DNA of 64,000 nt from Aculops lycopersici (Eukaryota > Arthropoda > Arachnida > Trombidiformes > Eriophyidae), in contig WNKI01000003.1 of NCBI GenBank assembly GCA_015350385.1, forward strand, positions 653,377 to 717,376. Reading direction: 5' to 3'. Under the pieces are notes generated by a model, which saw nothing but the letters and a program-made list of their open reading frames with translations, searched no databases and was not told the DNA's origin. Position 1 is the stretch's first letter. Each line of letters begins with the position of its first letter. Of the stretch, positions 24,708-37,302 are shown piece after piece. Made by a program: the position numbers and the translations under genes.

Positions 24708-26722
24708 ATGAGCGTCGCTATTGAGCCGGCCAGCCAAATGGCAGCCGGCGGCCAATCGGCTTCGTCTCCATCAACCACCACCACAACAACCGCCACCACG
24801 AGCAGTCAGAGTGGCGGCGTCAAGTTTCATTCCTCGAATCCTCCCGAGTCGAGCCAAAATGAGGACGACGAGGCAGCAGTAGCGGCGGCAAGCAAGTGTA
24901 ATAATAATAGCAACAAAGACAATGGTAATAATGATCCAAATAACCCGAATCAACAGCAACAGCAACAACCACAAGACTCGCCAGCTCAATCGACGTCCAC
25001 AAGCAGCTACAGCAACAACTCCAGCAGAACCACCTCAAGCAACACCAATGGCACAGCCTCGACAGGTAGCAAGCAAAAGTCGCACACCAGTAGGTTGCGG
25101 GAAAAGCACCGACCGGTTCCGTTGAATTTGCCCTCAAATTTGGGCTCGAATCAAGAGTGTCCATTGGATTTGTCCGTGAAAAGCGCCGGCAATGTTCCGT
25201 CAGGAATCTTTTCGGCTCTCGTGGCTGGTGCAAATTTGGTGGCGGTCAACCAGATGGCCGGACACTCGACGCGAGGTGGCCGCAATCACATTACAGCACC
25301 AGCAAAAATGGCAGGTGCCGGCAGTGGCCAGAATAACTCAGTAAACCAAAATAATAATAACAGTAATAGTAATAATGCTATCAATAATAACAGTATTGGT
25401 CCAAGACTTAGTAACAACAGTGCGGGCACCACCGACTCGCAGGCGCCACTTGAGACGCCGCGAATCATTTGGCAAGACAATGATGCAAATTTGCTCTTTA
25501 AACACCAGAGATTCTCCTCTACCTCCACTAATGCGACTTTGAATAGCGCAGGTGGCAATAGTGGCGGCGCCGGTGGTGGCTCAAGCTGTGGCGGAAGTGA
25601 CGTCACAAATCAAAAACTTAGATTGACCTCGCTCATTGGCGAATCGCCGACAATAACTCGAAGCAACTTGGACTTCCTCTGCTCGCCAACCGCCTTGCGG
25701 TCCAATTGTTCCAACAACCACAATCATCACCATCATCATCAGCTACCTCTCTCGGCCAGTTGCCTGCAAACGGGATCCGATCATTCGTCTTATCCGTTTC
25801 CACATGGTGCTCTTTTATCTTCGAGTAGATTTCACACTAATCTAACCAAACACCAACAACGGCAATACCTGGCGGCGGAAGCGACGCGCCGCTTGCGAGC
25901 CGACGATTTTCACGAAACATTGAATCGCTTGGCCTCGCGTCGTCTGGCTCAAGCTTTAAACCAAAATAGCAATCAGCGACTTGGTCTTTTTCAAGCAAAT
26001 CAGCTCAAATCTACCTCCACGACAACAGCAACAACACAGCAGTTACAAAATGATCTCAGCAACAATATGATTGATAATCTCAATAGCACCACCGCGGGAC
26101 AGCCGCGTCGCAGTTGCAGTAGCGAAAATCTAACTAGTTCCAATGTGAGCGCCACCGCCACTCCAACAGGTGGTGGTTGTTGTCTCAATGTTAATGTCGG
26201 CTCAAGTAAAATGGCGATCTCTCCGTTGGCCAGCATCAGTGTTAGTGCCGCCACCACAGCTACGAGCAACAAGTCGCCAATGGTGATCTCGCCTGAAGCA
26301 GCGAGTTCGAGGCCCACGAGCACAATCAATAACAACATGAACAGATTCTCCTATTCGAGCTCTCAATTGTACCTGGCAACTGCAGCTGCGGCCGCGGCCG
26401 CCGCAGCTGCCGCCGCCTCGCAAAACTCCGATTCAAACTCGAGCACTGCAACCACCTCAACAACAGCAACAACCCAGAGTCAAATGACCATAAGTCCAAC
26501 GGCAAGCGGTGGTGGTTGTGGTGGAAATGGAGCTAATGGACAGCAAACAAAGTCTCTTACGCCGACAAGTGTCACCAATGCAACGGCAAATTTGCTCAAC
26601 ATTCGGCTGAGCTCGCCAACATCAGCGACAGCCTCAAACTCATCGGCAATGATGAGTCCAACGAGAATTGGAACCGGAAGTCAGAGCAAGAGTTTGGACC
26701 AAAGTTCAGCGCAGTTGTATCG

Positions 26723-26765
<43 letters not shown>

Positions 26766-29700
26766 GATCAAAATCTGTTTGACCCTTTACTCTCGGCTGC
26801 CTTTTGTCAGCAAATGGATCGACTCAGCTCTTCCGGAAGTGGAACAGGTAGTCAATTTTATCAGCACCACCTCCATCATCCTGCGCTGGCCATTGGAACC
26901 TCCTCCAGCTATCACCAAAATGGACTCTCTGGCTCTTCGTTGAGCAGCTCGGCGACACTCAACACGCCCACTTTAATATCGCCGAGTCAACTCAAGAATG
27001 GACCTCTTTGTTTTGCCCATTCGCCGACCTTGTCGCCAATGTCCTCGGTATTTGAGATGCCCTCGCCGCTGCTAATGTTTCCACCCACATCATTGCTCAA
27101 CAGTCAACCGCAACAACAAGCGCAACAGCAGCAGCAGCAACAACAACAACATCAACCACCTGTCGACTCGAAGAGTGGCGGCGGTGGAGGAGGAGGAGGA
27201 GCATGTGACGATAGCAAAGAGATAATATCGAATCAAAGTAGACAGTCGACGTTGCAGCAGAAGAGCGAGAGTCTCTCTCAACTGATCACTTCAGTCAAGG
27301 ATAAGATTCCAAGAGATAAAAGAGATTGGGAGAATAATAGTGACGACGATTTCGACGAGGACGATGACGAGGATGTTCAGATGGACGACGATAGTATTTC
27401 GCCGTCGGATTTCTACGCCACAAGGTCCGAGCTACACGAGCGCCAAGAGCAACAACCGCGACCGGCCACTGTGATACCGAAGATTCTGGTCTCGAGTTGC
27501 CATCAACAGCAGCATGGTGTTACGTCACAAGTGCACGCTTTGAATCGCTCACTTGAGGTTGATGGAGGTGGTGGCGGCGGAGAGAACGTGCACAACAGTT
27601 GGCATGCCATCAGCGGCTCGGCACAATCGGTACGCTCGTGTCCCGGCCACGACGAAACGTCGGCTGGAGTTGGAATGGCCACCGCAACAGCAGATGCCAC
27701 TGCAAATACTTGCGGACTTACGGTCGGTGGTGGTGGCCAGAATCGGGCGCAACGCGACGCGCTCGCCAAGCGAGCCCTATCGCCCCAATCCTTCAGGTCA
27801 AAGGTGAGCTCGTACCACAACGAGCGTTTGGAGAGTAGCTCGGCGCCACCGGATGTGTATCATCGAGTGGTGCGTTCAAAGATCAAGAGTGCAATTGGCA
27901 ATGAAAATTCAAGCAATATTTCATTCAACGACCTGCGACTCTCACAGCAAACACCTACTTTGTCCCAATCAATTAGCCTAAACTCTCAGCAACAACTCAA
28001 CAGTCAATACCAGAGTCAAAGTAACAACCAACAGCAATCATCTAACAGCACCAAAAACTACTGCCACCAAACATCGACAACTCACTTGAAACAAACACAA
28101 TACGACCAACAGCAGCAGCACCTTCAAAATATCCCCACTCACCATCACAATCCCAAACACAATCCCTCGGCTCCCTATCCGGAAGCGCGCCCATGGCACT
28201 CGGCGCGCAATTTGGCATCGCTGCCCAGTGGCGCCAGGTCTTGGTCGACGGAACCAAGTCAGTTGTATCCAAATCACAATCACAATCTAGCCCACCCTCA
28301 GCAGCAGCATCACCAGTCAACGATTACTAACCCCCTGTACGGGAACCAAGTTAACCTAAATCATCAATTCAACTCTCAGAGTCAATGCTCTCGGCAGCAA
28401 CAGCAACTTCAATCCCGTCAGCCGCTTGCGCAATTGACACCGAGTTCATTCATTCAACACCAGCAACAGCAATCACCACTCACCTCGTTCGACTGCCTGC
28501 ACACCGGAAGTGTGCAAGCGATCAATTTTCAGCAACAGCAGCCACAGACGAGTTGCCAGCATTCCGGAAGCTGCGGCTTGTCGCAATCAGCGCAACAGTT
28601 GAACACGCAAATGACCGGCGGCGGGTTCGAGCACCCACGTCCGCCACGCCCCTTGCAGGCCACCACGAATCAGCCGAACCAACACGGGATTGGAACTGGT
28701 GGCGGCGGCCAACAGCAACAATCAATTTCAACTGGACAACTAAACCGGATGTCGATGGACCAGTGGACGAGTCAGCAGTCACAGTATCGGCAACCGCCAC
28801 TCCCACTGCAACACCAGCAACCTCATCAACAATACCAACCCGCTGCTCACTACGCTTGGAGCAGTAATCAGTTGGCAGGCGTCTCTCAAAACTCCTATGT
28901 AAACGGACTCGCCCATAACCACGGCCACCACCAGTTGATTCCGGTTCAAAACCAGCGTAGTGTGGCCCCATCCAACGTGGCGGCGCACTCGAGCTCATCA
29001 GCGACAACAATGGGGCCAATGCGAGCGGCGAGCGCCGAAACCTTGCCAATGTCACAGGCTCACCATCAGCACCACCTCCAGCACCACCACCAACCAACTC
29101 CCGTCACTCCAACCACCTGCACCGGAAGTGATTCGCCGAATTCCAACAGTAACTCGCAAGAGGCCACCAACTATGCGTCCGTTGGAAGCGGACCAGATTC
29201 AACCCCCACACCAACAAACATGGGCAGCCAGTATCAGTTGGTTGCGGCCGCAGCCGCCGCCGCGGCTGCAGTCACGGCCAAGCGTTACCATTGCGATCAG
29301 TGCAACAAGGCCTTCACTCGGTCCGATATGCTGACCCGCCACCGGCGCCTACACTCCGGCGACCGGCCCTTTCAATGCAACGAGTGTAAGCAGGAATTTA
29401 GCCGGAGCGACCATTTGTCGACACATATGCGCACCCATACAGGTAAGTGTTTCGCTCCCCAGACCAGCCTATTCCATCTCATCTCATCTCATTCTATTCT
29501 ATTCAGTTCTCACTCAGTTGGCTGGCTAGCCAACGGCAGTCTAATATTACTCGCTGAATATTACCATAGCCAACTAGCTGGCTAGCTTTTCGCTCAAACT
29601 CATTGAATGAGGAGGAGCTCGTTAGTGGTGTGTGCGTTATCCGATTAATCGCTAGACCGAGTCTATTAGCGCCTCTTTTCCTCTCGTTGTTGCTCTTAAA

Positions 29701-30012
29701 GGTACCATTAAATAAAGTGATAGACCAGTGAGAGTGGACCAGTCAATTAACCAACTTGCCTCTCAATGTTGTTTGCTCTCCTCTCACCTGCCGCCACCGC
29801 CGCCACCGCCACCTCCAAAATCTCTCAAATAACTATCGCTAACAACAACAACAACAACAATCCCAACGACAACTCTAATAGGCGAGAAACCGTACAAGTG
29901 CAAACTGTGCACCTACTCCGCCTGCCGGAAGGACATGATTACGCGGCACATGAAGGTGCACAATAGAAGCTCACCAAGTCCCTCCTCTTTGGATCCGATG
30001 GCTCAAATTTGA
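24708..30012 (+). CDS. klumpfuss-like C2H2 zinc-finger transcription factor (WT1/EGR class)
   Basis: Nuclear DNA-binding regulator. Exons are 24708-29442 and 29882-30012; the intron (439 nt) opens with GTAAGT and ends ATAG. Splicing restores the linker glycine in THTG-EKPYKC, giving 1621 aa. Three C2H2 fingers close the protein: YHCDQC...HRRLH (1527-1549), FQCNEC...HMRTH (1555-1577) and YKCKLC...HMKVH (1583-1605). The helix sequences RSDMLTR, RSDHLST and CRKDMIT resemble Drosophila Klumpfuss and its WT1/EGR relatives; Klumpfuss is described with four fingers, so one may be missing here. The preceding 1500 residues are low complexity (Q, N, S, T, A runs; poly-Q near 26724-26766, poly-A near 26382-26420) with an acidic patch near 27340-27390. 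PLDLSVK at residue 152 matches the CtBP co-repressor motif PxDLS, suggesting repression. EGR or stripe orthology is the main alternative. Confidence 0.75.
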
Positions 30013-33000
30013 TTCGATTGGGGGCGATTAGTATTTCGGCTTCGGAATCAGCTTGGTCACATTTTTGGATTTGATTTGATTGGATATATTAAAAATCACG
30101 TGTGATAACTAAAATGGACAACCATCAACCTGAACCAAACTCATTGGGCTATCACTTCATTATTGCTTAATCGAATAATAAATTCTAGACTCGCGCCTAG
30201 TGTTTGTTTCTATCATGGCGCGAATTGTTTCTTTGGAAGAGAGGGTTTCAGTTTCTCATTCTGATGATCGTTGGATGGGTGGAAAAATAAGACAAATATC
30301 CCATCCAATTGCTGGCGCCGGGACACCTGTTGTAGCATCAGGTGGCGCGAAATAATGAAAAGGTGAAAGTATTGCAAAGCGCAACCCACGTCTCTGGGTT
30401 GTTCTGAGATCATGGCTAGCCGTCGAAATTTCGGTAAAAGTTGGCGAGGGCCAGAAAGCGGGTATCCATTCAAGTTCAAGTAAAAATGGCAGCAGCGGCG
30501 GCGCCTTTCCGGTTAGCTGCCAACCGGTAAGCTAGCTTGCCAAAAAGAGAGTGCTTCCCGAGATCGCGGCTCAAATTGAGCGCTCGAGTTGCTGAAGCAA
30601 TAGCACTAACACCGGTGGCAGTCGTAAACTTGCGTCAGCAACATCATCTCATTATTATGCTGATGAGACGATTGGGTCGATCCTACGATCGAGGCTACAG
30701 CAGCAGCAGCACCGATAACAACAACAACATCCACACCAACAAGCAGCTGAACAAGTGGTCCAAGTGAGCAATGCGCTGAATTTAACTCTACTCCCGGACT
30801 AGTGCTTTGAGTTAGCCACTAGCGACGTGTCATGGTGGCAGTGGTCGCCTTCGGATCCCAATAGCTCGCTTGGCTGCTCATTATCTGGACGGTTGGTTGC
30901 TGCAAGTTGGTCTCGCCATCGACGCTTTTTTGGCGCTTCGCCAGTCTCACGCTGCGATTGATATTTGCCACGGAGAGCAATACTATTAAAAGCAGAAGCA
31001 ACATCGGACGCAACAACAAAAACAACATCACGCAGCGACACTGACTCCCTTTCCGGCGTCCAAATCCCAAGTCCCAAGTCCCAATCGAAGCAGAACTCAG
31101 TAGTATAGCTCAGAGGAAATTTGGGTTACGAGGGCAGATTGGTGCTGCTAGTTTCATCCGTGTGTCTCATCGTCGCCGTGGTTATGTCTCGAAAAGAAAG
31201 ATTGCACGCTCACTTGAATCTCGCGTACAAGCTAGCTGCTGCTTCAATCTTGCATGAGCTTGCCAGTCCGTGAGCTAGCGACAACCGCAGCAACCACCTG
31301 CGAGCGGCGCCAGGTGCTCGTCAGCTCGTGTTCTCGCTTCATGGGCGTCAACTTTCGGCGCCGCCGTCTCCTCCGCTTCCTCGCACTACGAAGAAGAATC
31401 ATATCTGCGGCGCTCGTCGGAGATTTTCGCCACTCCCCCAAGTTGGCGAGTGGGCTGGTTAGCTGACTGGCTGGCGGGCAAGCGAGTGGCATGAAACTCG
31501 GGCCGGAAGTTGCCGGCGGCAGATGCGGCCAGGCGATCGATCTGTCGCTTGGCCCGTCAGCTCGACGGCAGCTCATTGAGGGGACCAGAGAAAGGGAATG
31601 TTTCGGAAATTTCCCAAATTTCGCGACCAACTAGAATGTTGGTCGTAAGTTTCAGGCCGCGAGTTGCGAGAGTTACGAACCACAACAAGGAAGCGAGCAG
31701 TAGAGAGAGAGAGATTGATGGGCTCCACTGGCCACTGTTTAGTCGCTTGTCTATTCGTTGGTTTAGCCCTGAATGGCTCTGTGTTGGTGATTGTTGTTGT
31801 CGTGTTGCCTGCAAGCTTGTGGCCTTCAAATGTTGCACGACGTGGCGGCTAGTCCGTCGGCCGGTTGCTCACTCGCTCGCCCACTAGCTCACTAGGTCTG
31901 TTCATCTTTTGGCCCAATGCTTTTGGTCTATGCAATATGGCGCCAGTGGTGGCGCTTGCGACGGTAGCTGGTTAACAAGAGACGACGATAACAAGCCAGC
32001 TTGTCGCTCGACTAGCTCAACCAGTCGGGTCGCAACTCAAACTCTCTATACTAACCAACGCAGTCGCTACGTGCCAGTTTCACTACACTCTCCGCAAACC
32101 TCACTGGAGCATTCTTGTTTTGGCCGAACTGAGATTCCATCAGTTTGCTCTTCGAAGAGTTGGATTGTGGAAAGATTTCCGCCCTCCATGTTATTGGCTG
32201 CCGGTTGCCGAGACTCTGCTCTCTCTCTCTCTCCCTCGCTAGTTTGCCACAACGAGGTTCGACTAATACCAGAGCTACATGGATGAGTGAGAGAAAGTAG
32301 AACAGAGACAACGGAGCTGATGACGCCAACACCGACGACACCGGCGTCGACCCAATGATTTATAGTTGCAACCTTTCCCATTTCTTCATCGCAACTTTTA
32401 TTTTGTTATTTGGAAACACCAACCCTAAAGGAAGGCGAAAATTTCTCCTACGCACAACGACGAGGACTACAGAGAATGCAGACCATGGACAAGAACAAGT
32501 TGAAGCAAGAGAAGAGAGCAAGTGATCAGTTGGCGAGAGTACACAAATAGAGTTGGTTGTGATAACATTGAGTCTAACTAAAATGACAAACGAAGCCTGC
32601 TACGACGATGTCGACGGAAAACTGCTCGTCACTGTCACTGTAACTACAGCTACAACTTTCGTTCTGTACTACTCAACTTCCGGCCAAGTCAAGAGCATTT
32701 TTTCCCTTCTCGTCTTCCGCGCCCCTGCATCTCGAGCCAAGCTTGCCGCTTAAACCGCCGCTCACGTATTAACCCAACCCCGTAGCCGGGTGAATTCCTT
32801 CACCTTGCCAACCAGGTCACCGGAAAGCAAGATCGAATAGCAAACTTGACGGATCTCTTAAACTTTTGCAGACACTCTTTGCCTCGGCTCAGCTGACTTT
32901 GCCCGGTTGGCTGGCTAGCTGTTTATTTCGGAATCTATTCTGCTTCTTGCGACACGTGCATTTGAATTGTGCGAGAAAAGGCGACTCTCTTTGTTGGTCT

Positions 33001-35138
33001 CGTCAGTAAGTCAGCTGAACTGCAAACACCGCCGCGCTTCCAGCGACCACCGACTTTAAAACAGGAGTCGCGTGACGAGCAAGGCGCGTCTCGTTCAAGG
33101 TCATTCATACTGAGGCATAAAGCTAGCTGATGTGGCTGTCTACGGTATGTGAAATTTCAGGAAACACCTGCACAGGGCAACCTGGGACGAGCAGCGGCGA
33201 GGTTACATTGAAAAATAGGGGCAAAACAGGCCGCTAGTAGATGCTGAGATAAGCGCCGCCGGATACAGACAAGCAAGCCTCTGGGTCTGCCGCGCATGGC
33301 GACCACCGCGGAGGCCGCCACTTAAGATTCCTCGCAACCAAACGAAGTCGACCAAGATGACGACGTCGGAAACGATGATGCCGCCAACCAAACGACGACT
33401 AGACGAACAAACGACCAGTTGGCCGTGGCTCAGCCTCAATTTGATCTAATCCCCCGCACGCGCCACCTAAGCACGTCTCTCCTTTTCCTCCTCCTCTCGT
33501 GTCTTACCTGAAATTCAAGCTGAAAAAAGAAATAGGGAAGGCAATCATTCAATTGGCGAGGTAGCGAAATATAATCAGCTGCCAGGTGTGATGAGAAAAA
33601 CACACCATGCTGCCTTCCCACTAAACGTAGACGTAGAAGACAAAAGCAACGGCGACCACCACGACAATGAGTCACTTCATATGATTCGCTCCACTGAACC
33701 ACCAAGATGCCCAGAAAGTGAGTCGAGATGGAGCATAAGCAAGCGGCACATTATAGTGTATTTCGCTTTCAATGAAGCAGTAATCAATTGCAGGTGGCCG
33801 CTGCCGAGCCGAACTGCAGGAAGACGGATTGTCGAGTTGGATTTCCGTTAGCTGGGGCCCATGGTTTTGCTGTTGCTCAGCTACGAAGGTTAGGATTAAG
33901 CTCCGATGGAAGTTGAGCGGAAAAAGGGAGGAGGCCAAAGGCAACTAATCCAATTAGTCATCTGAATCATCGAAGTCCTCATAGGCGTCCCATAGGCAAG
34001 CTAGCTCGCTAACCATTTAGCAGGCCGCTAAGCGAAAAACTAGTTCGTTTTCAGCTAACAAGTTAGGGTGAAGCTTTGCTTGTTAGGATATAATCCATGC
34101 TGAACAACAATTATGATGCTCATTTTTCGAACCCTTGAATGAAGTTCGCTCGCCCAGGTATCTAGCTTGATATGAGTTTATACTGGCTGGCCACCTGAAA
34201 GGTGAAAAATGGAGCTTCCTTTTCTGACGAAGTTTTTAATGACTCCACAAAACCAATGGGTTTTTCTCACTCAGGCTCGAGGATTTCAATGAAATTTGCC
34301 CGAAAAATATCCACGATTGATGTCGAAGGAGTGAATCGAGTTATAGCTATAGTATTCTTGGTTTCAGACAGCTGAATGTAACATTTGTTCTAAACACAAT
34401 TGAAAGAGAGCCGTCGATTATAATGACGACTGCAACCTCCACCAGGTGGATCTAAATATCACTGATCGCCGAGCCAGTGATTCACTTGAAAGTTTCAACT
34501 TGACTAGAAGGATGACGTATCTTGTTAAACACTTGTTATCACCGGGTGTTAACTCGGCTACTAGCAGTAGCACCAATCCAGTTGTTGCTTGCTTTAACGC
34601 TCATGGGACATCATGACATTAGACAGTGACGTTAAGTACCTTGTACTGTCGCTCAGATACAATGCACTCACACACAAACAATTGTCAAGACATAAGGTAA
34701 GACGTGCTGTCGTCATCTTGTTGGCGCGCTATTGCTAGGTAATCACCACCTGTGCTTACCTGAGATCTGATCTCGGCAAACGCATCCCCTACTCTCATTG
34801 ATCAGAATTGACAAGTTTTCGGGTCAAATTTCACGCAAGCCTCTCGTTGGCGTGAAGTAGGCAACTAGTGGTTGTTAGGACGATGGTTTTGGTCGATGGG
34901 TGGGTGGGCAAGACATTGACCTAGAATGTCGTATCATTATTTGAGCAACTCTCTTATACTCGCCTGGTTTCTTAGCATCGCCGAAATGGATAAAATAAGC
35001 TCATCATCTAGTTGGTTACAGTCTCATTCTAAACTCGATCAACGAAGGATCAATATCGAATTTTTCTACATCAATCGATTCCAAAGGAATAGTCCAATTT
35101 AAAATAAACGCAAACAGCCCAATATATCAAGCCTCGAT
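30013..35138. other. long intergenic stretch, no gene recognised
   Basis: After the 3' UTR of the zinc-finger gene nothing coding can be supported. Candidate frames (30537-30767, 31244-31630, 31510-31887, 31909-32286, 33672-33944) overlap one another on opposite strands and have no domain or signal peptide. ETS-like CCGGAAGT words occur at 31503 and 32676. The 33900-35100 section is nearer AT-balanced and quiet. Confidence 0.5.
30177..30182 (+). terminator. poly(A) signal AATAAA of the klumpfuss-like gene
   Basis: Canonical hexamer 165 nt after the TGA stop. Confidence 0.65.
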
Positions 35139-35327
35139 ATGAATTTCCTGTCCATCTTTCGATTTCTGTTGGCCAGCTTGCTGGTGCTTGTGGCTTTATC
35201 TGCCTCAAATACGCCGACTGAAGCAAGAGTAAGCAAGAAATTTCTTAAAGGATTTCTGCTGGGCGCCTATATGGCAAAACACCATGAGCCAATAGTGATT
35301 CATATGGAGAAGAAACATCACGGCTAG
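35139..35327 (+). CDS. small secreted cationic peptide precursor, 62 aa
   Basis: Family not recognised. Residues 1-29 form a strong signal peptide (MNFLSIFRFLLASLLVLVAL, then ASNTPTEA). The predicted mature peptide of about 33 residues starts near RVSKKFLKGFLLGAYMAKHH, a basic stretch that would make an amphipathic helix, and ends with a His/Lys-rich tail (MEKKHHG). There are no cysteines, so it is not a disulfide-knotted peptide. A poly(A) signal AATAAA at 35510 and a compact transcript-like setting support a real gene. It might be an antimicrobial or other extracellular effector, a secreted regulatory peptide, or a cuticle- or metal-associated peptide; none of these can be decided from the sequence. 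Confidence 0.7.
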   Translation: MNFLSIFRFLLASLLVLVALSASNTPTEARVSKKFLKGFLLGAYMAKHHEPIVIHMEKKHHG

Positions 35328-35509
35328 ATTTGATTACCTTGGTATCCAAATCTATCTATAACAACATCACTCATTCTCACGACATGCTCAACAAGTCAAT
35401 CAAACCAAATCTGTCAAATAATCATTGCCAACTGTAATGTACCTCCAAAACTGAACACCATTAACACATAAAACCATATATTCATAAACATGTATACATG
35501 ATCTAAAGC

Positions 35510-35515
35510 AATAAA
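35510..35515 (+). terminator. poly(A) signal AATAAA of the small secreted peptide gene
   Basis: Canonical hexamer about 180 nt after the stop codon. The convergent dynactin gene ends 98 nt further on. Confidence 0.65.
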
Positions 35516-35612
35516 CACGAACACGTCAAACAAACCAGCGCTTGCTTGTTGCCATTTGAGTCCTCTCATCATCCTTATCCTTGGATTCTATCTTTCGATT
35601 CGACAAAATTTA

Positions 35613-36206
35613 TCACTTTGGCGGTATGGTCGAAGGAGTTGAGGGGGCATTTGTTGATCGCCAGAGCTTCTGGTAATTTGGTAGTATCTTTCGTAAGAAG
35701 TCGAGCTGGGAATGGTGCGAGCTCGAGGGTAGATTTTCAACTACTCGTCTTGTTAGGTCTGTGCCTGAGATCACAGTATTCGGTGGAAATATATTGATTT
35801 CTTGAGGTTCATCGATCGGTGAAAGGAGATCACAACCAGCCCCAATGATGCAATTATCGGTCAGCTGAACATTTTGCCCTAGTTTGCACTTGGATTCGAG
35901 GATATTGTTGTTACCCACTTTTGTTGCTTCGCAATAAGCATCCACTTCGAAGACATTGTGGTCACCAATTATCATTGGATCGGGTCCAGTATTTATTATG
36001 CTTACTCTCTCCTCTATTAGATTGTTGTTGCCTATTATGATTGGTCCATTCCTAGCTATAATCTGGGTTGTTGGGTGCACCACACACTCGTTGCCCAGAG
36101 TAACATTTCCCAAAATAACTGTCTTTTCTCGACAGATTAAGGTCGAGGGTGGACATTTTAAATTTGCGAAGTTGTGAGGGTGTGATGGTTGAATAGATGT
36201 GGCCAT
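35613..36206 (-). CDS. dynactin subunit 6 (p27)
   Basis: Pointed-end subunit of dynactin, the activator of cytoplasmic dynein; with subunit 5 it caps the Arp11 end of the complex. Intronless, 197 aa (human DCTN6 is 190). A left-handed beta-helix is visible as repeated hexapeptides of the [LIV]-G-x-x type: VILGNVTLGNECVVHP, IIIGNNNLIEERVSI, MIIGDHNVFEVDAYC, TKVGNNNILESKCKLG and CIIGAGC. The C-terminal amphipathic part (QLDFLRKILPNYQKLWR) also fits DCTN6. The start at 36206 precedes the first helical repeat by about 22 residues. It is divergent from the SNAPC2-like gene, with 223 bp between the start codons, suggesting a shared bidirectional promoter. The assignment is strong. Confidence 0.9.
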   Translation of the reverse strand: MATSIQPSHPHNFANLKCPPSTLICREKTVILGNVTLGNECVVHPTTQIIARNGPIIIGNNNLIEERVSIINTGPDPMIIGDHNVFEVDAYCEATKVGNNNILESKCKLGQNVQLTDNCIIGAGCDLLSPIDEPQEINIFPPNTVISGTDLTRRVVENLPSSSHHSQLDFLRKILPNYQKLWRSTNAPSTPSTIPPK

Positions 36207-36429
36207 GGTTTTTATAAAGATGTGTCTGATATCTTTTGATTAGTTGAAACAAGGCATTGATTTGGACTTGTTTTGTTTCGCTTTCTTGCTTTGTTTACAT
36301 GACTGCGTGAGTGAAAACTGAAACGTGCATTCAGTCCCAGCACGAGTTTTTCAACTCTACTTCCTCACATATTTATTGTAACCATCACTATTATTATACG
36401 ATATCAACTAAAAGTCAGGATCACTAATC

Positions 36430-37284
36430 ATGGGACGTAGAAAGAGAACAACTTCACCCATTTCAAAAGCAACCAACAAGATCACAAAATTAGACTCCGA
36501 GCAATCAATATGTAGAAACAAACTTGAGGCCCTAGAACGCGAAGAGTTACTCTCAGCGCAGGATAGGTTTTCAGCTGCAGAGAAAAGAACCCTTTTGGAT
36601 GCCTACAACGACCATGGATTTCATGTTTTCCAGAATACTCAACTGTTAAAAAGTTATTTTCCTCATCGTAAGGAAACAGAATTGAAAGATCTCATCATTA
36701 GGCTACAAACAAAACTAGCGAAACCTTCGGAAGGTGAACAATACAAGACCCAGAATCTAGCCGACTGGACTCAGTTGGCCAATAAATCGATCAATACTTT
36801 GTCGCGAGCCAAGAAGATCAATATGGACAACCTTTTGGCCGATACAATGCTACACATGACTCAGTCCGATCAGCCCCAAGAGACTGTTGATCCAGCGGGC
36901 AATGTTAAACCGGATTACAATCAAATCAAGTGCAATATCTACCAATTATTGCTGGGTCGATTTCCTGATAGATTGAGCCGCATCGACGCCCAAATCTCTC
37001 AGAGGCTCTATGAGGATCTCAACAAGCATGTAGATACATTGGAATTGGCGTACTCACTCAAGGCTGGGACATGGCTTAGAGATGCAAATAAAACGTGGAT
37101 GTCCTTTCAAAGCTTAGCCTTAGAGGGATTGGCGAAGGTCGACAGCATGGCCAACAAGTGTCCAACTAACCAAGATCTAGAAAAAGACCCCAGCATTGAG
37201 GCCCTCTGCCTGGAACTACCCAAGATAAAGCGAATAACCGACACGTTGAATCCTCTGAATATAAGCGAAGGTCTTTATTATTGA
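36430..37284 (+). CDS. SNAPC2-like protein (snRNA-activating complex subunit 2), tentative
   Basis: A basic, intronless 284-aa protein. Residues about 40-100 (DRFSAAEKRTLLDAY, then SYFPHRKETELKDLIIRLQ) look like a SANT/Myb-type helix set and resemble the N-terminus of SNAPC2, which begins its conserved part with WSAREKRQLVRLL followed by a second helix ending FLQQLK. SNAPC2 is a subunit of the complex that activates RNA polymerase II and III transcription of snRNA genes. The N-terminus MGRRKRTTSP is a likely nuclear-targeting sequence. The rest is predicted helical without a known motif. It is divergent from dynactin 6 and convergent with the Mff-like gene only 18 nt away. The alternative is an unrelated SANT-domain nuclear protein. 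Confidence 0.55.
   Translation: MGRRKRTTSPISKATNKITKLDSEQSICRNKLEALEREELLSAQDRFSAAEKRTLLDAYNDHGFHVFQNTQLLKSYFPHRKETELKDLIIRLQTKLAKPSEGEQYKTQNLADWTQLANKSINTLSRAKKINMDNLLADTMLHMTQSDQPQETVDPAGNVKPDYNQIKCNIYQLLLGRFPDRLSRIDAQISQRLYEDLNKHVDTLELAYSLKAGTWLRDANKTWMSFQSLALEGLAKVDSMANKCPTNQDLEKDPSIEALCLELPKIKRITDTLNPLNISEGLYY
37274..37279 (-). terminator. poly(A) signal AATAAA of the Mff-like gene, inside the opposite CDS
   Basis: TTTATT on the plus strand at the last codons of the SNAPC2-like gene reads AATAAA on the minus strand, about 24 nt after the Mff-like stop. Confidence 0.55.
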
Positions 37285-37302
37285 CGTTGTTGTTATTTAT
37301 AA

